Translations under genes and position numbers: made by a program | Shown: in pieces, positions 32,532 through 43,384 of the stretch | Numbering within the stretch: position 1 is the stretch's first letter | How the letters are laid out: every line of letters starts with the position of its first letter | The notes under the pieces: model-generated | Databases searched by the model: none | Told to the model about the DNA's origin: nothing | What the model saw: the letters and a program-made list of their open reading frames with translations, nothing else | Assembly: GCA_034359265.1 (NCBI GenBank) | Contig: CP136891.1 | Span: 56,374,501 to 56,438,500 of the forward strand | Direction: 5' to 3' | DNA length: 64,000 nucleotides | DNA from: Canna indica | Lineage: Eukaryota; Streptophyta; Magnoliopsida; Zingiberales; Cannaceae

Positions 32532-33586
32532 GGGGCATTTGATTGCTCCTTCAGCGCAACTATTGTAATACTATTATTTAGATAATAAATTTATTTGATT
32601 GGTTGTAAAAATAATTTACAGCATTTATTGGTTGTAACTTGTATTTCTAATATCATTTGCGGACGAACGGTAAATGCAATAATTTAATTATTAAAGAATG
32701 ATTAATTTTGACGACTTAGAGTTGTCGGATGAAGACGGGATAAATATCAAAGTTGTAGGTTTTTGCGCACTGAACGTGATGGTAGTGTCATATTTTAGAT
32801 CTGATGCCGTTTGATAGATTTTTTTAAAATATTTTTTTAATATTATACAAAAATTAAAAATCATTAATTTTTCAAACTATGTCCGGGCTTAAATTTTCGG
32901 TCTGGCCCAAAAAAAATCGTACTAGGCCCGGCTAAAAAAAATTTGTGTTTGGCTTGACCTGACCTGGAAAAATTCGTGCTCGGCCTAACCTGAAAAAAAA
33001 TTATTCTAGGTCCGGCCTAAAAAAATTTGTGCGCGGCCCGACCCGACCCGAAAAAATTCGTACCCGACTCGGCTTAAAAAAATTCTTGCACGGCCCGGCC
33101 CGGCCTGGCTTGGCTTGATCCGAAAAAATTCATGCCTGACCCGACTCGAAAAATTCGTGCCTGGCCCGGCCTGAAAAAGTTCGTGCCTGGCCTGCCCAAA
33201 AAAATTCGTGCACAACTCGCCCAGACCCAAAAAAATTCGTGCCTGATCTGACCCGAAAAAGTTTGTGCTCGGCCCGAAAAAATTCGTGCACGGCCCGACC
33301 CGAGAAAATTCGTTCCCGGCCTAGCCCGAAAAAATTCGTGTCCGACCTGGTTCGACCCGAAAAAATTCGTGCCTGACCAGACCCAAAAAAATTCGTAAGA
33401 TGCGAGCTGTAAGTTGCAAGTGTAATTGCAACTTTCATTTGTGGTCAATCAAATGCTTGTAAATAGAAGTTGCAACTCTACTTGCGGGCAATCAAACGAT
33501 AGGCTGCAAAATTTATTTGTGGGCATTTGCTTTTGCATACAAATAGAGTTTGCAGCATTTGCATTTGTGGGCAACTGAATGCCCCC
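32532..33586. mobile_element. Possible TIR element containing a GGCCCG-rich array
   Basis: The outer ends ggggcatttgattgctcc and, inverted, gggggcattcagttgccc resemble each other. Inside, at 32880-33400, is a tandem array of units of roughly 30-45 bp containing cccgacccgaaaaaattcgtg. The region 33410-33570 holds repeated gcaactt...tttgtgggcaatcaaa motifs. No transposase and no certain target-site duplication. The minus-strand ORFs at 33006-33448 are repeats translated, not genes. Confidence 0.4.
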
Positions 33587-34220
33587 TTAATAAATAATAA
33601 TAGCAGGTAAAAAATGTTGTCAAAGGCTCCATAGAATTTTTATGAAATCCCACACATGAGCGAACCTAGCACTATTAAAAGTAAACCTACCATCATTAGG
33701 ATTAAATTTAAAGTAAAAATGAACCTAAAGTGAAAATTTAGGTTCGTTATTTTGCAACACAGATTCACTTAATTCTACTGAGTTCAATTTTAATAAGATT
33801 AGATTTATTCTTACAAAACTCCACTGAAGTTGCACCTCGTATTGATATATTGATCAACTTTTCTAATCACCTTCATGCCATGTCAAGTGCACAAGGGGTG
33901 GGATAAGAAGTAAACTCGATTTTTTTTTTCCCACACAATGGGGACCATGCTGGGGTTCGAATCCCAGATCTTTAGGCAACTTATAAGGTGTTGTCATCAA
34001 CTGTGTTAGTCACAATTGGTCGATTCCCTTCTATTCAATCTTAGGTAGTCGAGATAAGAGAATAAGGATATGGATTTATATTAAATTTTATTTTAAAATA
34101 TTTTATGAATTAAAACAAGAATTTTGTATTTGTATAGTATAGATGAATTAGATGTACCGATGGGATTTTAAATGGGTAGTCGGTTTACCTAATTTGTTTA
34201 AATTAGTTAGGGTCCTCAAC
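33587..34220. other. Intergenic stretch without a recognised gene
   Basis: AT-rich. It contains one palindromic ggggttcgaatccca (33951-33965) that resembles a tRNA-type B box, but no cloverleaf or partner A box could be drawn. Nothing else is supported. Confidence 0.5.
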
Positions 34221-34666
34221 CATTTAATTAGAGGTGGCAACGGGCCCGGCCCGAAGGTGCCCACGAGACGAATGTTGTGCTCTGGGCGAGCACATGCGTA
34301 GGCCTGGTGCGCACTAGACCTGGTCTGGCCGTGCCGACCTAGGCACGGCGCGCGCCAGACCTAGGTCGGCCCTAGGCAGACTTGGCTCGGGCCGACCGAT
34401 ACCATTAAAAAAAATCCTTAAATTTTTCTATAAATACTCATCTTCTTCTTCATTTCTCATATATTCATCTTCAACTCTTTCTCTCAACTCTCAATTCTCA
34501 ACTCTCTTACTCTTAACAATCTTAGTTCATTTACAATCATTCTCAACAATTTTTTAAGTTTATCAAGGAGACAAGGATTCAAGATTGCTCTCAATTTTTT
34601 TTAATCTCTTAAATTTGTTTCATTGATTAGTATAATATTTACTTTTTATATTTTTAATTTTTACTA

Positions 34667-36629
34667 ATGACGGATAGAGATTTTTCAGGTTATACTTCAC
34701 AAGCTGGATCAAATATATTAGAAGAAATGTCTCCTGCTACTCCTACCACTCCTACGACTCAACAAAATCAAAACATAGAGATAAGTCCATCTATTAATTT
34801 ATGTCCATCAGGTAGAAGAAAAAGTATGGTATGAGAATATTTTGAGAAAATTATTGAAGCTGATGACACTATAACAAAAGTCGGTGCAAAAAATGTCAAA
34901 AAATTCTTTCAGCTGCAATAACAGGAGAGACTAGTCATCTTTTACGTCATGCAAAAGGTCATGACAATAAGGTTGCACAAGCTTAACAAATTCTTAATTT
35001 ATCTTCTTCTGGTTTAACAACTTTTTCGTATGATCATGATTATCAACGTTGAGAACTTATAAAATTAATTGTTCAAAGTGAATATCCTTTTAGTTTTGTT
35101 GATCAACCAAGATTTTCTAGTTGGATTCAAAATACTTTACAACCAAAATATAAAAAAATTACTCGAAATACAATGAAAAGTGATGCTTTAAAATTATTTT
35201 TTATATATAGAGAAAATATAATGACTAGTTTTCAAAATAATAAATCGAAAATTTCTTTAACATCTAATGTTTAGTCTAGTCAATGCTACTAATTCTTACA
35301 TTTGTGTTACTGCGCATTGGATTGATGAAAATTTTATTTTGCAAAAAAGAATAATTAGTTTTAAAGTTTTTGAATATCCACACACTTCTATTGCCATTTT
35401 TTCTGCTATTAGATTTGTAACATCTTTCTATAATATAAATGATAAAAATATTTCGATTAGTTTTGATAATGCTAGTAATAATGATGCTGCTATTCCTCCC
35501 CATATACAATTATTTAGGCCAATATTAGATTTATGTGTACAAGATGATTTAAAACTAGTAAATATACATGTAGAAAAAATAAGAGATGTTATTAGATATA
35601 TGCGTTCTTCAAAAGCAAGAACACAAGAATTTAAAAAATTATGTCAATCTTTTAATAAACCATTTAAAAAATTTAATGGTGATGTTATTACTAGATGGAA
35701 TTCAACATATCATATGCTTATGTCTACTACAAAATATCAAGAGATCCTTACAATGTTTTACAATGAAAATATGCTCGGTGATCCAATTAATGATAATGAT
35801 TGGTTAGTTGCTGGACATATTACTCAAATTTTAGAACTTTTTAATAAAGCTACCGAACAACTTTCTGGTGTTTATTATCCTACATGTAATTTAACTCTTA
35901 GTATTTTCTTCGTATAGACATCACCCTTTATTTGCAGAAATTATTTCTTTAATGTAATCTAAATTTAAAAATTATTGGTCAGATATACCTACTTTATTTT
36001 GTTTAGCAATATGTTTAGATCTTAGAATGAAAAATTGATGGTTTAAATATGTTGTTAGATGATTATTATAAGAATATGGAATTAGATAATATTGAAGAAA
36101 AACATATAAAATTTTGAATTTATTGAATTCTATGTTTGTATTTTACGCTTCAAAATTTGGTGATACAATTACAAATAAGACAATATCTTCTTCTTCTAGA
36201 TTAAAAGATAGTGGAAATAATATTAATTCTCAACTAGTCGTAGGATAAAAAACTAAATCTACTAATTTTAATGAATTAGCTTTTTTTCTAGATCATAATC
36301 ATTCTGAAGAAATAGATGATAATAAAATTTTAGCATGGTGGAAAAAATAAGAAAATGTGTATCCTATTGTTTCCATCATGACACGTGATATACTAACTGT
36401 TCCTGTGTCTACAGTAGCTTCTGAGTCTTGTTTTAGTGCAGGAAATAGAATTCTCGACGAAAGAAGGAGCTGAATGAGTGCAGAAACGGTTGAAATGTGT
36501 ATTTGCTTAAAAGACTGGTTGGATGCTGAAGATAGATTACAAGATAAGGGAGGACACGACACTTCATCATCGAAAGAGGAGGAAACTCAAACAAGCCAAG
36601 CTAGTGCTGCTGGTTCAAGTACAAGTTAA
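34667..36629 (+). pseudogene. hAT-family transposase pseudogene (Ac/RICESLEEPER type)
   Basis: Reading from the ATG at 34667: an acidic Thr/Pro-rich N terminus, a BED-like region without a clean frame, TTFSYDHDYQR, FSFVDQPRFSSWIQ, then the open stretch 35267-35917 with the catalytic-core region (ISISFDNASNND; LCVQDDLKLV; VITRWNSTYHMLM). The C-terminal hATC dimerisation region has WWKK, YPIVSIMTRDILTVPVST, ASESCFSAGNRILDERRS and ETVEMCICLKDWL (36330-36530). At least eight stops and a frameshift break it, many of them a lost Arg, Gln or Trp codon, so it is dead. The normal product cuts and pastes hAT ends. Confidence 0.88.
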
Positions 36630-36674
36630 ATTACCAGGACTACGAGTGATTAAAAATGTAAAAAGAACTACGTA

Positions 36675-37556
36675 TGTTACAACCCGCTTGATGGGATAGC
36701 TAACTCATCAATTTCATAGACCAACCCATTGGCCTAATTAAAATGCTCAAGCTGAAGTTGATGGTAGCACACCCATCAAGCCTTATAAGCCAACACCACA
36801 TCCAACATACTTTCGATGTGGGACTAAACTGGGGTATTACAATCTCCCCAACTTATGTCTTGACGTCCTCGTCAAGATCCAACTCAAGTCTAACACATAG
36901 CCCAGAATCACACCCAAGTCGGCGGGCATGTGAGGCCTAGTCTAGTAGCGGCTCCATCCCATCACCCGGGCAACCCTTTCTCACATAGGCTCCCTCACCA
37001 TGCTTAGGACTAGGTCCTGCTCTGATACCATTTGTTACAACCCGCTTGATGGGATAGCTGACTCATCAACTTCATAAGCCAACCTATTGGCCTAATTAAA
37101 ATGCTTAAGCTGAAGTTGATGGTAGCACACCCATCAAGCCATATAAGCCAACACCACATCCAACATACTCCCGATGTGGGACTAAACCGGGGTATTACAA
37201 TCTCCCCCACTTATGTTTTGACGTCCTCGTCAAGACCCAACTCGAGTCTAACACATAGCCCAGAATCACACCCAAGTCGGCGGCATGTGAGGCCTAGTCT
37301 AGTAGCGGTTCCACCCCATCACCCGGGCAGCCCTTTCTCACATAGGCTCCCTCACCATACCTAGAACTAGGTCTTGCTCTAATACCATTTGTTACAACCC
37401 GCTTGATGAGATAGCTAACTCATCAATTTCATAGACCAACCCATTGGCCTGATTAAAATGCTCAAGCTGAAGTTGATGGTAGCATACCCATCAAGCCTTA
37501 TAAGCCAACACCACATCCAACATACTTTCGATGTGGGACTAAACCGGGGTATTACA
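36675..37556 (-). mobile_element. TRIM retrotransposon array with three LTRs and two internal regions
   Basis: There are three near-identical 167-bp LTRs (36675-36841, 37033-37199, 37390-37556) separated by two internal regions of 191 and 190 bp. Read on the minus strand each LTR goes from TGTAATACCCC to GGTTGTAACA and the internal region begins with the primer-binding site tggtatcagagc (for example gctctgatacca near 37019). A perfect 5-bp duplication acgta flanks the array (36670-36674, 37557-37561). There is no coding capacity, as expected for a TRIM. The LTR does not carry the 5S-like sequence of Cassandra TRIMs. Confidence 0.9.
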
Positions 37557-38108
37557 ACGTAGACCTGATCCTTCTATAGTTAATCACTGGGGCGTACAAG
37601 TTTAGTTGTAGAAGGTACGTAGGCAACCTTTTAAGGTGCGGTCTATTATAATATTAAAAAAAAATTATTTTCTCATTGGATGAATATTTTTGTATTAAAG
37701 ATAAATAAAAAATTAATTATAATTTAATTTTTAAAAAATCTTTTTATTAATTTGTACCGCGTTACAATGTTACATATAAAAAATGTGTTAAAAAAGATAT
37801 AATAAAGCTTAGTACAATGGTTAAACTATCTCAAATAAAACTAGAGGTCCAAGTTCAAAACTTACTCGTAACCATTAACTTTTAAAATTAAAATTTAAAC
37901 CTTTAAAAATTTAAATTTAAAAAATTAAATTAGATACTTAATTTTTGGGCCGTGCCTGGCCCGCCCCAGGCACGGCCCGTTGCCACCTCTACATTTAATT
38001 AACCAATACCGATTGTTTTAATATAATCACTGTCCTTGATGGTTTATAGATAGAGTATGGATATCATCCTAGAGTACTTGATACCTAAAGCTAGGTATAA
38101 TATATTAA

Positions 38109-38462
38109 TAAGGGATAAGGGGTTTTTTTGCCATTGAACTTTAGCAAACGGTGTGAAAATGCCCTTAATTGTTTTTTGGGCCCGGCCAATATACTCCCAA
38201 ACCACCAAAACTAGTGTGAAAATATCCTTTTTGGAATGATAAAATGACGTGACAAACGGTGCCAGCAGCAACAATTGAGAGCATAACACATCATCAATGA
38301 GCTGTTAAAAAAAATGGGATAAAAGGTGTTTTTGCCCCTGAACTTTAGCAAAAAGTGCGAAAATGCCCATAGAATTTTTTTGAGCCCAATATGCCCCCAA
38401 ACCATCAAAACTAGTCTGAAAATGCCCTTTTTGGGACGATAAAGTGACGTGGTAAACGGTGT
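38109..38462. repeat. Direct repeat of about 150 bp (gaactttagca family)
   Basis: Two copies at about 38109-38263 and 38316-38462 share gggataa...ttgcc, tgaactttagcaaa, aaaatgccc, ccaaaacta and the ending aaacggtg. They may be the ends or a tandem pair of a short repeat family. No transposase or clear terminal inverted repeats were found. Confidence 0.7.
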
Positions 38463-39889
38463 TGTTCCTGCTTGAGAGTTGGGGCCTTCCGGTCCTGTTC
38501 GATGTCTCTCATTGTCTAGTTCAATGCTGGTGGGGGACCTACAAAAGACACTCCGACGCTCAAGTTAAGGGTGGACTCCATGGTGGAGATAATGGAATTA
38601 GAACTTAAGGTTACTTGGGTGTGCCGTGTCTATTTGTATTGCAGAGAAGGACGAGATTGTCGCCTGAAAATCTTGCAGAGAGGTTGCCTAGAATGGGTCG
38701 AGGTAGATCCCGGAGATGGCGGGTGTATATTGTTTGATAAGGTAGGATGTAGATATCCTTAGGCGGCCGGGTGAGGTCCCTAAGCAGAGCCGTTTCGTTT
38801 GGCTTGAGCCTGACTCAGGGACGCAGTCAGGCGGAGTCCCCTGGATGGGTTCGCACAATCTAGTTCGAAATGAGGGATGTGGCGTTGCTAGGTCTAGTCC
38901 GACCGGGTCCAATAGTTCTAAACAAGCCCACATCCCCCGAGCTTGGTTGGAGACTGTAGGACTACATGACGAGCTCTAAGTGAGGTCGGTCTTCATTGCT
39001 TCAGTTAATTACAGGATGAGTATACAATTTTTGATGCATCGCCTTTGTATTAGGGATGGATGTGACGCTTGTGAAAACTCTTTCAGGCATACACCACCTG
39101 TGCAGTAGATATATCTTTGGCAGGAAAAGTGATCATGAACAAAAATTCTGTAATCAATTTCCAAAGCATTAAGCGTCAGTTATAATTTGACAAAAAGGAA
39201 ACCTTGTGGACCCGTCAATTACGGTGAAGATTTGTGTTCTGGGCCTATGAATAGCCCATTGCTTGTTGTGTATTATGGAAATCATGGATTGGGAGGTGTC
39301 GAAGATTACCATTATATCAGAGGTTGCTTTCATTTGCTCAGCGAGGGGTTCGCCGTTTGCCGTGGGTTTGTACCATCGGACATAAGGATTTGAGCAGGAG
39401 AAGGAGTTCTAAGTGTAGGTCTATACAATCGGGCTTACGGCGAAGGCAAAGCCCATTTCCATGGTTTTTAGGAAACACCGTGTTGGCTTAGAACTCTTGT
39501 TAGTGGTTCTTAGTTTTGCCCGCCGCCACTTTGAATTTCTTTTCTGCCTATCCTTCCAACTCTTGTTAGTGGTTCTTAGTTTGCGCACACTGCTAAATCC
39601 TGGTAGCAAGACTCTAAGCCAGAACTTCTTGCTTACACTGCTTGGTTAGTGACCATGCTTCCGATACGCTCTCCAAGTGGGTGTTCTGTTTGAAAGTGTT
39701 TCTTTCTTTCTTTGAGTAGCCATCTGTGGGTTTGTAAGTATAACTATTCCCTTTGTGGGGTTTTATGAAATAAAAGAAATATCCTCGTCTATCCCTGTTG
39801 TATTTCTTGCTGGGCAATTGTTTCATGTATGCCTTGTTTTAGAATAGTATTTGAACTACAGTTTACCTGTTGGTTTTTGTGAGCAACAC

Positions 39890-40160
39890 ACTAGGGTCAT
39901 GACGTTTGCTGAGAGTGCGCCGGATTGAGCCAAAGGCCACGTTTTGGGCTGATGACTAGACTCGATGAAAATCGAGCTCGCGAGAAGCACGCTTGGGGTC
40001 ATGTTGCTCGTTGAGAGTGTGTCGGGCCGAGCCGGAGGCTGCGTTTAGGGCTGATGACCAGATTCGGTGAAAACCTAGCTCAGGAGGAGCGCACTTGGGA
40101 TTATGTTGCTCATTGAGAGCGTGTTGGGTTAAGCCGGAGGCCGCATTTAGGGCCGAGGGC
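39890..40160. repeat. Three diverged copies of a block of about 100 bp
   Basis: The phrases gttgctcgttgagagtgtgt, ccgagccggaggc, gcgtttagggctgatgacc and cggtgaaaacc recur three times with a period of roughly 95-105 bp. This is probably an LTR-internal tandem repeat. Confidence 0.7.
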
Positions 40161-40527
40161 GTAGGAGCCCGAAATAGGCACTAAGGCTGGCGAGCCAAAC
40201 TGGTGAAGACCGAACTCTGGTTGCTGCGTGTGGTGTTGAGTTAGAGTTTAGACTGGTTGGGACTGAGTTTTGATCGCTCGTGTGTTTGATAGTGCCGAGG
40301 GAGGATTGGCCGAGGAGGGACGGTGCGTCACGTGGGTCGAGGTCCATTTGTGAGACTATGTAAATTCCTTCTACAAAGTATGCAATGACTGTAGGGGATG
40401 TTAGACACAAAAGATATGTGTGGAAAAACTTCATTGTAAAATATTATAAAGACACATCATATCCCACCGAGAGTTAAACTCTGCCTACACATGGCGGAGC
40501 CTCATTAAAACCTTCCATGGGGAAAAC

Positions 40528-40881
40528 CTAGTAGGAAAAATTGCTAAGTAGGGGAAGGAGTACTCTAGCCTTGTTGTAATTTAAGGGTGGGACTTGTTGT
40601 TCGATTGTGGACTTCGGCTGAGGTGTCAGCCGGTAGTATGCTTGGGTGTCCAAGGACTTGTTGAATGACTGACATATTATTTTGGGGTTTTTGGTGCTAG
40701 CAAGTTTGGATAGCAGGTCAGCCCAAGTGTTTTCCTCCCGAGGTATGTGCTGAATCACGCAATTATCGAAGTTTGTGATTAAAGATAGTACTAATGCGAG
40801 GTACCTTTCGAGGGAGGGATCTCTAGCTTGGCAAAAGGATGTTTTGTTGACTTGCTCATGACAGGGAGTGTTTTGTTGCAA
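40528..40881 (-). pseudogene. RNase H fragment of a Ty3/Tat-type polyprotein
   Basis: A 117-codon minus-strand frame contains FCQARDPSLERYLALV, then CVIQHIPREENTWADLLSKL. This is the Tat-branch RNase H C-terminal pattern in which HxPREEN..AD carries the last catalytic region. Nothing of RT or integrase is nearby. It degraded RNA in RNA-DNA hybrids in the parent element; here it is a relic. Confidence 0.75.
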
Positions 40882-41598
40882 TAGTACTAATGATCGCCAG
40901 TGACAGGTGTTTTGGCTATCATGTCTGTTGGTTTTTGGCTTATGTTGTGTTGGCTATATTTGGCAAAAGGATTATCGGCTAGTTCTCAGTTGTATGACAG
41001 TTGCAACTACTATGTAGTTTATACTGAAGCTCTCAGTTGTATGCCAGATGCTGCTACTATATTTGGCAAAAGGATGATCAGTCAGTTCTCAGTTGTATGT
41101 CAGTTGCAACTATTGTAGAGTTTATGTTGAAGTTCTCGGTTTATACTTACAGGTTACATTCCGTTGTCTAACTGTTACTTGCTATATGGTTGCTTAAACA
41201 AAAGTATTCTAGGTTGTTCTCAGTTAAATGGACAGTCACAATTATGAGGAGTTCTGCTTATGTTGAAGATAGTGACAATTGTGTAAGGACAGTCTCAACT
41301 GCTCCTATAGACTTTGGTTTTCTGGATAAAGATGCTACGGATATGATGACTTTTGATTTCCAGTATTAATGATGATTCCATTTTATATCTCAGATATTTT
41401 TAATCATCATTAATTACCTATTCATTTATAGAAGAAATGAAGTAGTATTTATTGATGGACTGGCGGTTATCTTGATGCTTTTATGACCGAAGTGAATTAA
41501 AATGAATTGGTCTTTATTAATGGGCTGACGGTTTTTCTTAAAACTTTTATGGCAGCAGTTTTTCTTGAAGCTGTCTTTTGAGTTTGAAACTATTGAAG

Positions 41599-41804
41599 TT
41601 AAGATCTTTTGTTATGTGGCATTTATAGAAGTTGGTTGGCCTTCTCTATTTATGAGGAAAAAGAAGATATGAATCTGCAAGTCTTCTATTTCAACACAGT
41701 CAATTTTAACTGCTCATTGGTCAGTCTGACTGCTCTTGCTACAGTGAAGTTTATACTGCTGCAATGTTTATCCTGTTGCGATGTTGCTTGAATGATGCTG
41801 AGAT

Positions 41805-41845
<41 letters not shown>

Positions 41846-42054
41846 CTTTTGTTACATGATATTTATGGAAGTTGATTAGCCTTCTCTATTTATGAGAAAA
41901 TAGAAGATATGGATCTACAAGTCTCCTATGTCAACACAGTCAGCTTTAACTGCTCATTGGCCAGTCTCAACTGCTCTTGCTACAGTGAAGTTTATACTGC
42001 TGCGATGTTGCTTGAATGATGCTGAGATTATTGATTATATATATATATATATAG
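41599..42054. repeat. Tandem duplication of about 230 bp in the element E LTR, with (AT)n
   Basis: The block from aagatcttttgttatgtgg (41599) to the (at)n run ending 41839 is repeated at 41841-42050 with scattered changes, again ending in (at)n. The second (at)n directly abuts the mitochondrial insert. Confidence 0.85.
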
Positions 42055-42056
42055 CA

Positions 42057-42136
42057 TACCACGGTGAGGTCTTCGACTAGGGTGAAGTCATAACAAGGTA
42101 GCCATAGGGGAACCCTTGTGGCTGGATTGAATCCTT
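42057..42136 (+). pseudogene. rrn18: Mitochondrial 18S rRNA 3'-end fragment (NUMT)
   Basis: The motifs gtcttcgactagggtgaag, tcataacaaggtagcc and taggggaac...gtggctggattgaatcc correspond to the end of plant mitochondrial 18S rRNA (normally gtcgtaacaaggtagccg). The gattgaatcc end sets it apart from the plastid and cytosolic genes. It is non-functional here. Confidence 0.87.
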
Positions 42137-42244
42137 CGCGATGGACGCCTACTTGACTAAACTAAGGACCTGCAAGCAATAGATGCTATTGTTGATTTTC
42201 AACTTTTCCATTTTCCTTCTTGTTTCTCAATCTCCAATCAAGAC

Positions 42245-42362
42245 AAATTGGGCACTATGGTGAGACGTGAAAACACCCAATCCCATTCCGACCTCAATAT
42301 GTGGAATCATCTTGCGACATATGTACTGAAATTATTCGGGAGACATGGTCAAAGCTCAGTGA
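42245..42362 (+). pseudogene. rrn5: Mitochondrial 5S rRNA gene copy (NUMT)
   Basis: The whole gene, about 118 nt, runs from aaattgggcactatggtgag to agacatggtcaaagctcagt. It includes gacgtgaaaacacc, tcccattccgacctc and gtggaatcat, all typical of plant mitochondrial 5S rRNA. About eight transitions relative to the conserved sequence indicate nuclear decay. Confidence 0.87.
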
Positions 42363-43384
42363 GCAGACAAGAAAGAGAGAGGTAGCCCAACCACTTCCAA
42401 GAGCAAGCTAGCACCTAACGGATACCGACAACTCTTGCTATCCTTTTCCTTTTACCGGAGTTGGAGCCCTATATATATATGATGGAGTAAATCTTGATTG
42501 ATCACTTATGGTCTTGGTCGTTCACTTTGGTGGAGTTATAATCATCATGAAGCTTTATGACCTTGGTCAATCATTGGTGGAGTTAATGATCATTAATGGA
42601 GTTAATGGTCACCTTGGAATTAGGAGCTTCTCTTGTGGAGTAATGGCTGTGCCTTTTGGGTTACCTACTCTACTTATAAAAGGTGTGAGAAAATATTTGA
42701 AAAGATTGGCCATCTCTTATGGATCCACTCCTATCCACTCCAATGCGGATTCTCTTCTATTGATTTACTTCTATGGATCCACTTCTATAAACTCCTATGT
42801 GCTAAAACTGTGTTACTAGTTATATGAGGAGTTGAGACTGCTGAGTGCAAGATGGTTTTGGGCGGATAACTCGCTATAACATAAGGTTGTATGGAGGACG
42901 GAACTCTGTGGCTGGGATGTCATAGAGAGGGAAGTTGGTATGTACTTGTAATAGCAAATAGATTTTTGTTATTTTCAATTCACTGTAGTACTGGTAGTCG
43001 AATTTCGGGTGTGAAATCTTGAGGACTTATATTATACTTAAAGAGAGTGGATTGGACATCTGTCCGGTGAGTGCCCCACAGGTTATATGACACGTGTTGT
43101 CACTGAACTACGTAAACAAATCATTGTTGTCACGCCCCAACTCAGGGTCACGTGACCGACCATAATATACGCGCCTATACCCCGCAACCTAAACCATGCA
43201 TATGCCAACTCAACAATAAAACATAGCGGAAAGAAATAAACAAGTTTTATTTCAAAAGAAAAACCATACAGAATTCATTATAAGTAAATTTAACAAAAGT
43301 ACAAAGTGCAGAAATAATAAATCAAGTTCAATAGACCACTAATAGTGAAATCCAAAATAAATGCCATAAATGTCCTCAAGGGAC

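Larger units (their letters stand above)
34229..37991 (+). mobile_element. hAT transposon with decayed transposase and nested TRIM array
   Basis: The terminal inverted repeats are TAGAGGTGGCAACGGGC at 34229 and its complement ending 37991. A perfect 8-bp duplication catttaat flanks them (34221-34228 and 37992-37999). Subterminal regions are rich in ggcccggccc / gggcctggcac. Inside are a hAT transposase pseudogene (34667-36629), a TRIM array (36675-37556) and a tRNA-like stretch (37805-37880). It would be about 2.9 kb without the TRIM, normal for an autonomous hAT. Confidence 0.92.
38463..40904 (-). mobile_element. Ty3/Tat-type LTR retrotransposon remnant
   Basis: LTR-like DNA (gacctacaaaagacactccg at 38538; actcagggacgcagtcag near 38812), a triplicated block at 39890-40160 and a block with cctcattaaaaccttcc (40500-40516) precede an RNase H fragment on the minus strand. 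No full LTR pair or boundaries could be placed. The assignment to the Tat branch rests on the RNase H motif. Confidence 0.55.
42055..42470 (+). other. Nuclear insert of mitochondrial DNA (NUMT) with rrn18 3' end, spacer and rrn5
   Basis: The first 80 bases match the 3' end of plant mitochondrial 18S rRNA and are followed, after about 110 bases, by a whole mitochondrial 5S rRNA gene. That is the conserved rrn18-rrn5 order of plant mitochondrial genomes. Both ends abut (at)n runs (before 42053 and at 42470-42480). Differences from the conserved rRNA sequences are almost all C-to-T or G-to-A, as expected for methylated nuclear DNA. Confidence 0.87.

Noticed and set aside
33006..33448. Repetitive minus-strand ORFs (NFFGSG-type repeats)
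   Set aside because: They are translations of the GGCCCG-rich tandem array and are not conserved protein.
33951..33965. tRNA gene or SINE from ggttcgaatcc
   Set aside because: The motif is palindromic and no cloverleaf or A box could be placed at a suitable distance.
36675..37556. Cassandra TRIM (5S-carrying LTR) or CRISPR-like array
   Set aside because: The LTRs have no 5S rRNA-like promoter; repeat units have TG...CA ends and a tRNA primer site, so it is a TRIM.
42057..42136. Plastid 16S or cytosolic 18S rRNA fragment
   Set aside because: The 3' end reads gattgaatcc and is followed by a mitochondrial-type 5S gene, as in plant mitochondrial rrn18-rrn5.
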